Positions 37,082 to 46,507 are shown, counted from the first letter of the stretch. The stretch: DNA of 61,705 bases from Acidobacteria bacterium 28-9 (GCA_002050355.1 MWYY01000048.1:1-61705); one strand, 5' to 3'. A program made the numbers and translations. The notes: a model not told the origin generated them from the letters alone.

Positions 37082-38191
37082 TTATTTTTTGGTCTGCTGT
37101 TTGGCTTCGGTTTTGGAAAAGTAACCTTGCCGGTGCGTTAGCGATATTTTTTGTTTATTGAGTTCGGGATTGGTTAGTTGAATATTGATTTTGCGGTAGG
37201 AGCCGTCGCGTTTTTGATTTAAAGGCTCGTAGGCGATTGCATACTGCGAACGCATTTCAATCTGAATCTGCGTAAAGGCTCTGCGCAATTCGGCTTCGTC
37301 GCGCGGGAAAAAAGCGCGACCGCCGGTGCGCTCCGAGATTTTCTTGAGCGTCCCTTCTTCGACGCCCTGAAACTGAAAATCGTCGCCGACACCGATTGAG
37401 TAAATCACTGCCTCGTTTCGCAGAGCAGCTTGCACGGCGTCGTCCAATTTCTTCTGTCCGTAGGTGTTTACGCCGTCGCTAAGCAAAATTATCGCGCGCC
37501 GTGTTTTTTCGGGCGAAGTCTTTAAAACATCTTCGCTCGTAACCCAAATAGCGTCCCAAATCGCCGTCGAACCGACTGCGGCTTGATTTGCGCCGGAAAT
37601 TGGCGGCGTGCCGCCGGCGATAACTCCGCCGCCGATGTAACCTGATGGCGGAACAAATTCCACACGGTCGACAGCGCGGCTGAGGCGGGCGATATTGTTG
37701 GTCATTCCCTGTTCGAGCGTCGTTTCGCCCGTGAATGAAATTATCGAAACTTCATCTTTTGACGGTCTGACAACCGATTCGATAAAGGATTTTGCCGCCG
37801 ACTTTTCATCCGGCAAAGTTCGCTCCTGCGACGCGCTAGTATCAATCAAAATCGCCAGCGAAAGCGGCAAATCAACCTGTCGGGTGAAAGAAACAATTTG
37901 CTGCGGTTGTCCGTCTTCGAGAAGTTTTATGTCGGATTGTTTCAAATCCGTCAACAGACGGCGATTTCTGTCCTGAGCTGTGAAAAGCACGTTGACAACT
38001 TCCGTATCAATTTTGATAACTTCATCGGTGTCTTCTTCAACCGGAGGCGTCGGAGCGGGCGTCGCGCTGCTCGGCGGATTAACCGTTTGCGGTTTGCTTG
38101 TTTGAGCGCGCGAAACGTCAAACCCAATCAATGAAACGCCCGCAAACAACAAGCCGAATAACAAAACTGCAAATTTCTTGAAATTTTTCAT
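37082..38191 (-). CDS. Secreted VWFA-related domain protein (acidobacterial type), copy 1
   Basis: A 369-residue protein with an N-terminal signal peptide (about 1-30), a Pro/Thr-rich linker, and a von Willebrand A domain of the 'VWFA-related acidobacterial' kind. It begins VNVLFTAQDRNRRLLTDLKQ and carries the MIDAS-like ILIDTSASQERTL and a later IILLSDGVNTYG. It ends with RSQYAIAYEPLNQKRDGSYR. Family members are abundant in Acidobacteriota and are thought to act in extracellular binding or adhesion; the function is unproven. It is in tandem with copy 2, 20 nt away. Confidence 0.88.
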   Translation of the reverse strand: MKNFKKFAVLLFGLLFAGVSLIGFDVSRAQTSKPQTVNPPSSATPAPTPPVEEDTDEVIKIDTEVVNVLFTAQDRNRRLLTDLKQSDIKLLEDGQPQQIVSFTRQVDLPLSLAILIDTSASQERTLPDEKSAAKSFIESVVRPSKDEVSIISFTGETTLEQGMTNNIARLSRAVDRVEFVPPSGYIGGGVIAGGTPPISGANQAAVGSTAIWDAIWVTSEDVLKTSPEKTRRAIILLSDGVNTYGQKKLDDAVQAALRNEAVIYSIGVGDDFQFQGVEEGTLKKISERTGGRAFFPRDEAELRRAFTQIQIEMRSQYAIAYEPLNQKRDGSYRKINIQLTNPELNKQKISLTHRQGYFSKTEAKQQTKK

Positions 38192-38211
38192 CGTACACTT
38201 TCCGTTTTCGG

Positions 38212-39207
38212 TTATTTCAAATTATCTCTAACGGCGCGGTAACTTGTTTTCGCGCGAATTTTATATTGATTAACTTTGTCTCTGTCGGTAAAACGAACTT
38301 CGACTTTGCGTGCTTTGCCGTCGTAATTTTGATTTGCGGGGCGATAGGTAATGATGTATTGCGAGCGTAGTTCTTGTGAAATTTTCGCAAAGGATTTCTC
38401 TAAACTGAGCATATCACCGCTAAAAAACGCCGCGCCGCCGGTCTGCTCGCACAACGCGGTCAAATATTTGTCGCCTGCGTCTTTCACCGTTCCGGCTTCG
38501 ACGCCCGGCACACTTCCCAGAAATCCGCCTTTTGTCGAGATGGCGAAAATTGTCGTCTCGGTTCTTTGCGCAATATCTACCGCATCTTTCAAATCCGCGC
38601 GGCTGAAGGTATCGTCGCCGTCAGTGATAATGACGATAACTCGTCTGCCCGGCGCGTTGCGGAGTTTTTCATCGGAAAATTGCCAGACGGCATCGTAAAG
38701 TGCGGTAAACGAGCCGACTTTTTTTACTTTATCGACCGCCTTTTCGAGAAGGTCGAGTTTGTCCGTAAAATCCTGCCGCAGATTGATTTCGTTGTCGAAC
38801 GTCATAAATGCCGCTTTGTCTTTCCGAAGTCTGATGACGGTATAAATAAAATCTTTGGCAGCCTGTTTGGAAAAATCCATTTTCCCGGCGGTCGAAGGCG
38901 AAGTATCCATCAGGACGCCTACATACACGGGCGGATTTGTCTTCTCATCGGTAAAATATGTAACTTCCTGCTGCACGCCGTCTTCAAAAACGTTAAAATC
39001 GCCGCGTGACAGACCGGTAATGAGATTTTTGTTTTTCTTTTTATCGACGACCGTAACCGGCAGACGCACTTCAAAAATTTTAACTGCGCCGGTGTCATCG
39101 CCGCTGTTCGGCGGAGTCGCGCCAGGACGCGGCGTTTGCGCCGGAACGACCAAACTGAAAACAGATAATAAACCTGCAAAATATACAAACCTGAATAAAT
39201 TTTTCAT
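38212..39207 (-). CDS. Secreted VWFA-related domain protein (acidobacterial type), copy 2
   Basis: A 331-residue paralogue of copy 1. It has a signal peptide (1-23, ending VPAQ), KIFEVRLPVTVVDKKKNKNL, FNVFEDGVQQEVTYF, the MIDAS-like GVLMDTSPSTAGKMDFSKQA, VIVIITDGDDTFSR, and the closing LRSQYIITYRPANQNYDGKA. Only 20 nt separates it from copy 1 downstream, so the two are one transcription unit. A repeat array lies upstream between it and the divergent phosphohexomutase gene. Confidence 0.88.
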   Translation of the reverse strand: MKNLFRFVYFAGLLSVFSLVVPAQTPRPGATPPNSGDDTGAVKIFEVRLPVTVVDKKKNKNLITGLSRGDFNVFEDGVQQEVTYFTDEKTNPPVYVGVLMDTSPSTAGKMDFSKQAAKDFIYTVIRLRKDKAAFMTFDNEINLRQDFTDKLDLLEKAVDKVKKVGSFTALYDAVWQFSDEKLRNAPGRRVIVIITDGDDTFSRADLKDAVDIAQRTETTIFAISTKGGFLGSVPGVEAGTVKDAGDKYLTALCEQTGGAAFFSGDMLSLEKSFAKISQELRSQYIITYRPANQNYDGKARKVEVRFTDRDKVNQYKIRAKTSYRAVRDNLK

Positions 39208-39303
39208 AACTGATTTTATTGATATATCGGCGAAACGACCGATAGGTTTCGATGCTGTTCATCAACCGCTTGTTGCCCGAACATAAATTGAGAGTATAGC
39301 AAA

Positions 39304-39457
39304 AATGGCAAAAGTGAAAAGTAAAATGGATTGAACGTTTAGAAAAAATTATTGTCAATAGTCGGTCGTTTTGCCGTCAAACGGGAAAGTTATATCCCCT
39401 TACGCTTAATTTCGACTTTCGACTTTTGCCTTTTTACTTTTTACTTTTTACTTTTAA
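39304..39457. repeat. Heptad hairpin array between VWA copy 2 and the phosphohexomutase
   Basis: The left arm (39304-39329) has GTGAAAA/GTAAAAT words. The right arm (39410-39457) has TTTCGAC, TTTTTAC and TTTTGCC words, seven units at 7-nt spacing and complementary to the left arm. About 80 nt lie between the arms. The right arm ends 4 nt before the mutase ATG. Confidence 0.75.
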
Positions 39458-39461
39458 GTGT

Positions 39462-40811
39462 ATGAATCCGAACATTTTCAGAGAATACGACATTCGCGGC
39501 ATCGTCGGACAGGATTTAACCGATGAAACCGTTTCCATTTTAGCACGAGCCATCAGCACATTCTTCAATCGAAACGGCGCAAAACGCATCGCAATCGGTT
39601 TTGACGCCAGAGTGAGTTCGCCGCGCTTTCGTGATTTGCTTATCGAAAGTTTGAACGCTTCGGGCTGCGATGCCGTTTTAATCGGTAAAGTTCCGACGCC
39701 GGTTTTGTATTTTGCGGTTTTTACAAAAGCGGTTGACGGAGGCGTGATGATTACCGGCTCGCACAATCCGCCCGACCACAACGGGTTTAAGATTTGTCTC
39801 GGAAAACAGACGCTTTTCGGCGCGCAAATTCAGGAAATAAAAGAAATCGCGTTTTACGGAAACTTTTCAAGCGGCAAAGGCAAAACCGAAGAAATCGAAG
39901 TTCTAAAAGATTACGAACAGGATATTTTATCAGGGATACATCTCGGCGCACGAAAATTAAAAGTCGTCGTCGACGGCGGAAACGGAATGGGCGGCGTAAC
40001 GGGCGTTCCGATATATGAAAAATTAGGCGTCGAACTTGTCAAACTTTTTTGCGAGCCGGATTCAAATTTTCCGAATCATCATCCAGACCCGACGGTTGTC
40101 GAAAATTTGCAGGATGCGATAAAAGCAGTCAAAGAAACGAATGCCGATTTAGCAATCGCTTTCGACGGCGACGGCGACCGGATCGGTGTAATAAACGAAA
40201 AAGGCGAAATAATCTGGGGCGATGAGTTGATGGTTTTGCTTTCGCGCGCCATTTTGCTCGAAAAACCGAATTCGATAATTATCGCCGAAGTAAAATGCTC
40301 GCAAAACCTTTTTGACGATATTGAAAAAAACGGCGGAAAACCAATTATGTGGAAAGCCGGACATTCTTTGATAAAAGCGAAAATGAAGGAAACCGGCGCG
40401 GCGCTTGCGGGCGAAATGAGCGGACACATCTTTTTCGCAGACAGATTTTACGGCTTCGACGACGCGACTTACGCGGGTGCGAGAGTTTTGGAAATTCTTT
40501 CAAACACCGATAAAACTTTGTCGGAATTGCTTTCCGATTTGCCCGAAACTTTTTCGACGCCTGAATTGCGCGTTGATTGTGCCGAAGAAAAGAAATTCGC
40601 TGTCGTGCAGCGAATAGCTGGCGAATTTGCAAAAACCAACAGGGTTATTACAATTGACGGCGCGCGGATTTTGTTTGAAAACGGCTGGGGTTTGGTTCGC
40701 GCTTCAAACACGCAGGCGATTTTAGTTTTGCGTTTTGAAGCCGATACGAAAGAGAATTTGCGGGCGATTCAGGAAACCGTGGAAACCCGTGTTAAAGAGT
40801 TAATCGATTAA
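39462..40811 (+). CDS. manB: Phosphomannomutase/phosphoglucomutase
   Basis: This enzyme interconverts hexose 6- and 1-phosphates for sugar-nucleotide synthesis. The 449 residues show NPNIFREYDIRGIVG at the N-terminus, the phosphoserine loop MITGSHNPPDHNGFK (Ser100), the metal loop AFDGDGDRIGV, the sugar loop GEMSGHIFF, and the C-terminal phosphate loop RASNTQAILVLRFEA. This pattern fits dual-specificity ManB/AlgC enzymes. The ATG at 39462 is the natural start; an extension upstream runs into the repeat array. The symbol is by family, not specific evidence. Confidence 0.92.
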   Translation: MNPNIFREYDIRGIVGQDLTDETVSILARAISTFFNRNGAKRIAIGFDARVSSPRFRDLLIESLNASGCDAVLIGKVPTPVLYFAVFTKAVDGGVMITGSHNPPDHNGFKICLGKQTLFGAQIQEIKEIAFYGNFSSGKGKTEEIEVLKDYEQDILSGIHLGARKLKVVVDGGNGMGGVTGVPIYEKLGVELVKLFCEPDSNFPNHHPDPTVVENLQDAIKAVKETNADLAIAFDGDGDRIGVINEKGEIIWGDELMVLLSRAILLEKPNSIIIAEVKCSQNLFDDIEKNGGKPIMWKAGHSLIKAKMKETGAALAGEMSGHIFFADRFYGFDDATYAGARVLEILSNTDKTLSELLSDLPETFSTPELRVDCAEEKKFAVVQRIAGEFAKTNRVITIDGARILFENGWGLVRASNTQAILVLRFEADTKENLRAIQETVETRVKELID

Positions 40812-40852
40812 AACAGCCTTCTAATTTAATTGTTCTTTATTTGCGGCACTTT

Positions 40853-41965
40853 TTATTTATCGCTGTGCGCAACAATCAGTTTGCGGCGCGCTTCTATTTG
40901 CAAATTTGGACGGCGCGAAGAAACTTCGATGTTTCGCACTTCGCCGTTTAGAGATTCTTTCAGAGCGCGTTTCGGCGCGTAAGTTACGACATAACTCGAA
41001 TCAATAAAACCGGCGACCAGTGCGGTTTTTTCTATCATTTCTTCGTTCGACACAGGCAAAATCAACTCTCCGTTCGTATCTTTAGCGAGCGCGGCGAGAT
41101 ATTTTTCGCCGTCTGCCAGGGATTTTTTCCGCTCGCGCATCTTTTTCAGAAATTCCCTGTCGGTATTCATTGTTAAAATGCGCACCGCGCGGTTCATATC
41201 GCGGATTCCAAGCGGCAAAGTTGCCGTAACTTCGTCCGGGACGGCTTTCGGCGGCGGAGTTTTTGTAGTGCCTTTCGTGCGCGGTTCGATGTCGGCAAGC
41301 TCCATCTGTGTGTAGCTGATAACGTGAACGTTTATGTCGGTTTTCAAAAGATTTTGCATTGCCGCATCTCGTTCGGTCAAATTGTTCAAACTATCCGTAC
41401 CGTCTGTAATCAAAACGAGATGACGATTTTCGAGTGCGGAATTTTGCAAAAATCTCGTCGCCGTCTGTAGCGCGTCGTAGAGCATCGAACGCTTTCCGAA
41501 ATTAGCTTTGCCGGCAAGAAATTTAAGCGCATTTGCCTTATCCGTCCATTCGGCAATGATTTCCGCACGGTCGTTATACTGCATAACCGTCACTGAATCT
41601 TCCGGCTTTAAGGCATTGATAAAACTTTTCGCCGTCTCGCGCGTTTGCGTCAAACTTTTTGCCGCGCGCATCTCGCCGCCCGTGTCCATCACGACCAAAA
41701 CGTTGGCGGGAATCCGGCGAAGGCTGCTTGCCTGATGGATGCGCCCGTCTTCCATTATCACCAAATCTTCTTTTTTAACGTTGGCGACAAATTTTCCGTC
41801 CGGGTCGAAAGCGTTGACGTTTAACTTAATCTCTTCGGTGAAAATTCTTTCCGTATCCTCTTCCTGAGGCGGCGTCGAAGCAGGCTTTTGCGCAGTTACC
41901 GAAACGACAAGCAAAGAAAAAATAAAAATAAGCGACAAGGAAATTTTGGTTGACAAAGAAAGCAT
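40853..41965 (-). CDS. Secreted VWFA-related domain protein (acidobacterial type), copy 3
   Basis: A 370-residue paralogue of the two VWA genes to its left. It has a signal peptide (1-25), EEIKLNVNAFDPDGKFVANV, LVIMEDGRIHQASS, the MIDAS-like VLVVMDTGGEMRAAKSLTQT (the Ser of DxSxS is replaced by Gly, so metal binding may be weaker), HLVLITDGTDSLNN, and SSYVVTYAPKRALKES. It is convergent with the phosphohexomutase. Confidence 0.85.
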   Translation of the reverse strand: MLSLSTKISLSLIFIFSLLVVSVTAQKPASTPPQEEDTERIFTEEIKLNVNAFDPDGKFVANVKKEDLVIMEDGRIHQASSLRRIPANVLVVMDTGGEMRAAKSLTQTRETAKSFINALKPEDSVTVMQYNDRAEIIAEWTDKANALKFLAGKANFGKRSMLYDALQTATRFLQNSALENRHLVLITDGTDSLNNLTERDAAMQNLLKTDINVHVISYTQMELADIEPRTKGTTKTPPPKAVPDEVTATLPLGIRDMNRAVRILTMNTDREFLKKMRERKKSLADGEKYLAALAKDTNGELILPVSNEEMIEKTALVAGFIDSSYVVTYAPKRALKESLNGEVRNIEVSSRRPNLQIEARRKLIVAHSDK

Positions 41966-42060
41966 AAAAACTCCTTAGAGTCGAACGGTTTTGCAGAGTT
42001 TGATGCGACGAGTAATTTTTTAGTTGTTGGCGGGCGGTTAAATAAATAACTCTGTAAGTT

Positions 42061-42315
42061 TTATGGTCTTATCCAACGCTTTTTGAATTTACCTTCGCGC
42101 TCGCGCCACCATTTGCGCCATTCTTCGATGGCTTCTTCTCTCGATGCCTGCGAACTCGCTGGCTGAAAATTCAGTCAAGTTCCGGTCGCGTCACGCAGAC
42201 ACATTTCAGCGAGAAATCTGGTCTGCAAATCTTCGCTTCGCAAAGTTTCAATTAACTCTTCGATTGATTTTTGCGACATCACGCGCCGCTTTTTGACAAA
42301 TTCCGTGCGTTTCAT
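42061..42315 (-). pseudogene. Small HEAT-like protein gene interrupted by one in-frame stop
   Basis: An 84-codon frame opens MKRTEFVKKRRVMSQ, continues LRSEDLQTRFLAEMCLRDATG, meets a TGA at codon 47 (42175-42177), then continues in the same frame with SREEAIEEWRKWWRE to a TAA. The sequence on both sides of the TGA reads as one protein; the REEAIxxWRKWW motif resembles small HEAT-repeat-type proteins (from memory). A single TGG-to-TGA change explains it. It could be a decaying gene, a sequencing error, or recoding. Confidence 0.6.
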
Positions 42316-42340
42316 AAAACCGCTAAAGAATTCGATAATT

Positions 42341-42982
42341 TTATCTTTCGATTTCTCTTAAAATCGTGCGCGCCGGCGCGCCGTCGCCCGCGCCGCCGAT
42401 GTATTTCAAAGGCAGGCAAATAAGCTCGTAATCTCCGGCGGAAACTTCCCGCAAATCCAACCCTTCGATAATCACGACTTCGTTTTCGAGCAGCGTAACG
42501 TGAGTTGCGAAATCAGTCGAGCCGAATTTTTCCACTGAAAGATAATCAATGCCGACGAGTTTTATTTTCTTTTCGACAAGCGCGCGCGCCGCTTCCGGTT
42601 CGATATATGTAAAATCCTTGCGAAAGCCTTTTTCCGGTTCGTTCCAAAACTTTGAATTTCGTGTTCTGAACAAAACGCGCTCGACATTTTGTAAATTAGA
42701 AACGTGCTTTTCTTGAATCGCTATAACACTTTCGTCCAATTCGACGACGCGGCATCTGCCCAAAAGCTTGTCGAATGAAAGTTCGTCAACTCGCTTTCCG
42801 CCTTCGATAAAATGATTTGGCGCATCAACGTGCGTCGCCGTGTGAACGCCGCAGGAAATATACGAAACGTTTGCCGCGTCGCCTTTTTCAATCCAATGCG
42901 CGATTTGGATTTTAACTTTCGGGTCGCCTTCGTAAACCGGTGTTTGCTCGCTGATTGGAAATGTTACATCATAGATTTTCAT
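42341..42982 (-). CDS. Cyclase / kynurenine-formamidase-like metal hydrolase
   Basis: A 213-residue protein of the cyclase family (Pfam Cyclase). It begins MKIYDVTFPISEQTPVYEGD and has the metal-binding motif GVHTATHVDAPNHF (His, His, Asp, His; the usual G of HxGTH is A here). It later has IGIDYLSVEKF and ends with ICLPLKYIGGAGDGAPARTI. Members hydrolyse N-formylkynurenine or related amides; neighbours give no kynurenine pathway context. The start at 42982 begins at the conserved N-terminus; an extension to 43030 has no similarity. Confidence 0.85.
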   Translation of the reverse strand: MKIYDVTFPISEQTPVYEGDPKVKIQIAHWIEKGDAANVSYISCGVHTATHVDAPNHFIEGGKRVDELSFDKLLGRCRVVELDESVIAIQEKHVSNLQNVERVLFRTRNSKFWNEPEKGFRKDFTYIEPEAARALVEKKIKLVGIDYLSVEKFGSTDFATHVTLLENEVVIIEGLDLREVSAGDYELICLPLKYIGGAGDGAPARTILREIER

Positions 42983-43090
42983 ATTTTTATAAGCATAATT
43001 AAACCGCTTTCGACAAGCAAGATTTGGCAAACCGAAAACGCTTTGTTAGAAATAAAGTAAGAGAAGAATTTATCTTTCAGCGGAGCAATT

Positions 43091-43375
43091 ATGAATATCC
43101 AAAACGAAGAACAAGACACGAAAGGCGCGTTTTTTATCGAAAAAGACGGCGAACGGATTGCGGAGATGACTTACCGAAAAATGGGCACAGACCGTATAAT
43201 CATTGACCATACGGAAGTTAACGACCCATTGAAAGGCAAAGGCGTCGGCAAGCAACTTGTCGAAGCAGGCGTAAAATTCGCCCGCAAAAATAATTTGAAA
43301 ATCGTACCGCAATGCGTATTTGCGAAAAAAATTATTGACCGGATGCCTGAATTTCAAGACGTTTTAGCCCAATAA
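43091..43375 (+). CDS. Minimal GNAT-like acetyltransferase (YjdJ type)
   Basis: A 94-residue protein of the short GNAT-like group (COG2388). GAFFIEKDGERIAEMTYR is followed by the acetyl-CoA loop PLKGKGVGKQLVEAGVKFAR and IVPQCVFAKKIID. Such minimal domains bind acetyl-CoA; substrates are unknown. It ends 1 nt before mqnA, so the two are co-transcribed. Confidence 0.85.
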   Translation: MNIQNEEQDTKGAFFIEKDGERIAEMTYRKMGTDRIIIDHTEVNDPLKGKGVGKQLVEAGVKFARKNNLKIVPQCVFAKKIIDRMPEFQDVLAQ

Positions 43376-43376
43376 A

Positions 43377-44198
43377 ATGTCTGCTGCTCTTATAGATTCA
43401 GTTCCGCGCATTTCCGCGTCGAGTTATTCAAACACCGCGCCGCTCGTCTGGAGTTTTTTATACGGCTCGCGGCGCGGAGAGTTTGAATTGATAATGGACA
43501 ACGCACCATCGCGTTCGGCTGAACTTTTACGTGAAAAGCGAGTTGACGCCGCGCTCGTTCCGGTCGTCGAATATCAGCGAATCGAAGACATTTTGCTTGT
43601 GCCGGAAGTTTGCGTCGGCGCTAAAGAAAAGGTCAGAAGCGTTTGTCTGTTAACAAAAGGCGAAAGTTTGACTGATGTAAAAACCGTCTCGCTCGACGTT
43701 TCGTCCAAAACTTCCGTCGCGTTGACAAAAATCGTTTTCCGCGAGCTTTTGGGTTTTGAACCGGATTGGAAAATTGCCCAGCCAAATTTGCAGAAAATGT
43801 TAAATGATTCCGATTGCGCTCTGCTCATCGGCGACCCGGCATTGACGATTGACGAAACCAAATATCGCAAATTTGATTTAGCCGAAATATGGAAAAGTTT
43901 TACCGGTTTCGGTTTTGTTTTTGCTATGTGGATGGCAAACGCGGAAAGAGCCAAAGTTGCGCGAACAATTGATTTTGCGGGCGCGCTCGACGAAGGTTTG
44001 CAGCATCTGGACGAAATTATCGCCAATTACGAAACCGAAATTTCCCTCGCGCGCGAAGATTTTAAGAAATACCTGTCGGAAAATATTTCTTATAAAATCG
44101 ATGAATCAATGCGAAAAGGCTTGGAGCTTTATTTTGACTTGGCTTTTAAGCATCGGTTAATTAAAAGTTTAAAGCCTTTGAAGTTTATTGAGTTATAA
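43377..44198 (+). CDS. mqnA: Chorismate dehydratase (futalosine pathway)
   Basis: MqnA dehydrates chorismate to 3-enolpyruvylbenzoate, the first step of futalosine-route menaquinone synthesis. The 273 residues have the periplasmic-binding-like fold with RISASSYSNTAPLVWSFLYG, VDAALVPVVEYQRI, VSLDVSSKTSVALTKIV, CALLIGDPAL and FTGFGFVFAMWM. With mqnC less than 1.2 kb downstream, the organism uses the futalosine rather than the classical pathway. It may carry over into the next gene by read-through. Confidence 0.93.
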   Translation: MSAALIDSVPRISASSYSNTAPLVWSFLYGSRRGEFELIMDNAPSRSAELLREKRVDAALVPVVEYQRIEDILLVPEVCVGAKEKVRSVCLLTKGESLTDVKTVSLDVSSKTSVALTKIVFRELLGFEPDWKIAQPNLQKMLNDSDCALLIGDPALTIDETKYRKFDLAEIWKSFTGFGFVFAMWMANAERAKVARTIDFAGALDEGLQHLDEIIANYETEISLAREDFKKYLSENISYKIDESMRKGLELYFDLAFKHRLIKSLKPLKFIEL

Positions 44199-44229
44199 TG
44201 GCTTTAACTTTTCTCAAAGGCTTCGGGTT

Positions 44230-45258
44230 ATGAAAAATTCTATAATTAAATCCGCTTTCGTCCTTTTCTTCTCACTTTTTCTGTTCCAGACAATCAACTC
44301 CCAGCAAAAGAATTACTCTGAATTAGAGTGGCAGCCGGAACTGCCAAAACTCGGAAACAATAAATCTTCTTTTCTCGTTGGATTAATGCCTGAAGACAAA
44401 AAGAAGATGGAAACGCTTTGGAATGAAATCGGCGAGGCTTTGAAAACAGAGCAAAACGAGCTAGCTGGAACTTATGCAGAAATAGGCTACGGTTCGGGTT
44501 ATTTTCTTCGCTGGTCAACAAGAGAAGGCTTTATTTTAATTCCTTATTTTGACCAACATTTAATTGTTGACTTTAGTTATGGAAAGGTCGAAATCAATGA
44601 AAATTCAGAAGTAATTTTCACGCCCGAACAAGAAATGCGAGGAAAAGGAAGAAGATTTGTCAAAACGCCTCGAATTTGGATTCCCGTAAAAAACGCGGAA
44701 TTTTTAGTTTACAAAGAACAAATCGCTTCCTTCGGCAATTATTACGGCGGATTTGACAAGTTTAACGGTTTCCCTAGAAAAATATTGTGTGATGAATGCG
44801 GAACCTTTGCGCGGCGTGTAGATGATAAAAAAAACGATGTAAAAAATTCATTTCTTGCTCCGCCAAAATATTTGAAATTTATCAAGAAGCCGATAAGTGG
44901 GCAAATTACGCGCATCGGCAAGCGTTGGAAAACTAAGAATAGAACGGCTTCGTGCTGCCAATTTGAGACAGATGTTTCCGCCTTGCCGGTTTCAATCAAT
45001 GTCGGGAGGAAACAAGGAGCAACCAGAAACTTGCTGTTTTTATTAATCAATGCCGGAAATAATTTTGACCAAATTCTCAAAATCACGCGCGTCAATGAAA
45101 AAACATCGGAAGGCATTGTTTTTCGTGTGCTTGATAAGAACGGAAAGGAAAATTACGACGGAGGAATTTACGACAACAAGTCTGAATCATACAATCAAAT
45201 ACCTTTTCCGCCAATTAAAATCGGAACGAAAGTTACCACCAGCCCGATTGTCCAATAA
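44230..45258 (+). CDS. Secreted protein of unknown function
   Basis: A 342-residue protein that begins MKNSIIKSAFVLFFSLFLF, a signal peptide ending near INSQ. The mature part is rich in aromatic and charged residues, with a pair of cysteines in ILCDECGTFARR and one CC in TASCCQFET. I recognise no domain. It sits between mqnA and mqnC without an obvious link to menaquinone, and its codon use looks more AT-rich than its neighbours, so later insertion is possible (inference). Confidence 0.65.
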   Translation: MKNSIIKSAFVLFFSLFLFQTINSQQKNYSELEWQPELPKLGNNKSSFLVGLMPEDKKKMETLWNEIGEALKTEQNELAGTYAEIGYGSGYFLRWSTREGFILIPYFDQHLIVDFSYGKVEINENSEVIFTPEQEMRGKGRRFVKTPRIWIPVKNAEFLVYKEQIASFGNYYGGFDKFNGFPRKILCDECGTFARRVDDKKNDVKNSFLAPPKYLKFIKKPISGQITRIGKRWKTKNRTASCCQFETDVSALPVSINVGRKQGATRNLLFLLINAGNNFDQILKITRVNEKTSEGIVFRVLDKNGKENYDGGIYDNKSESYNQIPFPPIKIGTKVTTSPIVQ

Positions 45259-45364
45259 TCTTTTGGCACAAATCTTGTAAATCAATTCTCACAGCCGCCG
45301 AAATCAGTTAAAATAGATGTTTGGTTGGCAAAAAGCCAAATTCGATTTTTAATTTGCAAAGTTT

Positions 45365-46507
45365 ATGAGCGATATTCAACCGATTTTAGATAAGGCTCTG
45401 GCAAGCGAAAGATTAACCGCCGAAGATGCGACTGCGCTTTTAGAATCAAACGATTTTGTTCGCATCGGCTTAGCAGCGCACGAAATTCGGATGCGGAAAA
45501 ATCCGACCGATGTCGTTACATACATCATCGACCGCAACATCAATTACACAAACGTCTGCAATGTCGTCTGCACATTTTGCGCGTTTTATCGTCGTCCGGG
45601 AAAGCCAGATACTTATGTTCATTCGATTGAAGAAATTGAAAAACGCATTGACGAAACAATCGCGCTCGGCGGCACAGGCATTTTGATGCAGGGCGGACTT
45701 CATCCCGATTTTAATATCGAATGGTATGAAAATCTCCTATCTACGCTTCACGCAAAATATCCGACATTTCAACTGCACTGCTTTTCACCGCCGGAAATTC
45801 ACAATATTTCTTTGATTTCCAAACTCGATTACGAAACTATTTTACGTCGTTTGAAAAATGCCGGTTTGTATTCGATGCCCGGCGGCGGCGGTGAAATTCT
45901 CGACGACGAAGTGCGCAAAAGAGTTTCGACTAAATGCTCGACGCAGGAATGGCTCGACGTAATGCGTGCGGTTCACAAAGTGGGTTTGCGCTCGACAGCG
46001 ACGATGATGTTCGGCATCGGCGACAACATTTCACATCGCGTCCGGCATTTGCAGAGAATCAGAGATTTGCAGGACGAAACCGGCGGATTTACGGCGTTTA
46101 TTTCGTGGACTTTTCAGCGCGAAAACACTGCTTTGGGGCGCAAAATAACGGAAGAGCCGACCGGAGTTGATTATTTAAAAATGGTTGCCGTTTCGCGTCT
46201 GTTTCTTGATAACGTTCAGCACATTCAATCGTCGTGGCTGACGCAAGGCTTGCGTCTCGGACAAACTGCGCTGCGTTTCGGCGCGGACGATATGGGTTCG
46301 ATTATGATTGAAGAAAACGTGGTCTCGGCGGCGGGCGCGGACACGCAGGCAAACGAAAAAGAGTTGCGCTATCAAATTTCCGAAGCCGGTTTCGTTCCGC
46401 AGCAGCGCGATATTTTGTATGAATACGTTAGCCGCGAAAATGTTGATGAATTAGACGCGAGAAAATCTATGCCGCTCAAACAATTGAGCGTGGCTTTTGC
46501 TGATTAG
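45365..46507 (+). CDS. mqnC: Cyclic dehypoxanthinyl futalosine synthase (radical SAM)
   Basis: MqnC cyclises dehypoxanthine futalosine. The 380 residues contain the radical-SAM motif C65-x3-C69-x2-C72 (NVCNVVCTFCAFYRRPG), GGTGILMQGGLHPDFNIEWY, HCFSPPEIHNIS, the glycine stretch MPGGGGEIL, and FGADDMGSIMIEENVVSAAG. MqnE, its relative, differs in these regions, so MqnC is favoured. mqnB/mqnD and mqnE are not in the window. No clear Shine-Dalgarno site is visible. Confidence 0.93.
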   Translation: MSDIQPILDKALASERLTAEDATALLESNDFVRIGLAAHEIRMRKNPTDVVTYIIDRNINYTNVCNVVCTFCAFYRRPGKPDTYVHSIEEIEKRIDETIALGGTGILMQGGLHPDFNIEWYENLLSTLHAKYPTFQLHCFSPPEIHNISLISKLDYETILRRLKNAGLYSMPGGGGEILDDEVRKRVSTKCSTQEWLDVMRAVHKVGLRSTATMMFGIGDNISHRVRHLQRIRDLQDETGGFTAFISWTFQRENTALGRKITEEPTGVDYLKMVAVSRLFLDNVQHIQSSWLTQGLRLGQTALRFGADDMGSIMIEENVVSAAGADTQANEKELRYQISEAGFVPQQRDILYEYVSRENVDELDARKSMPLKQLSVAFAD

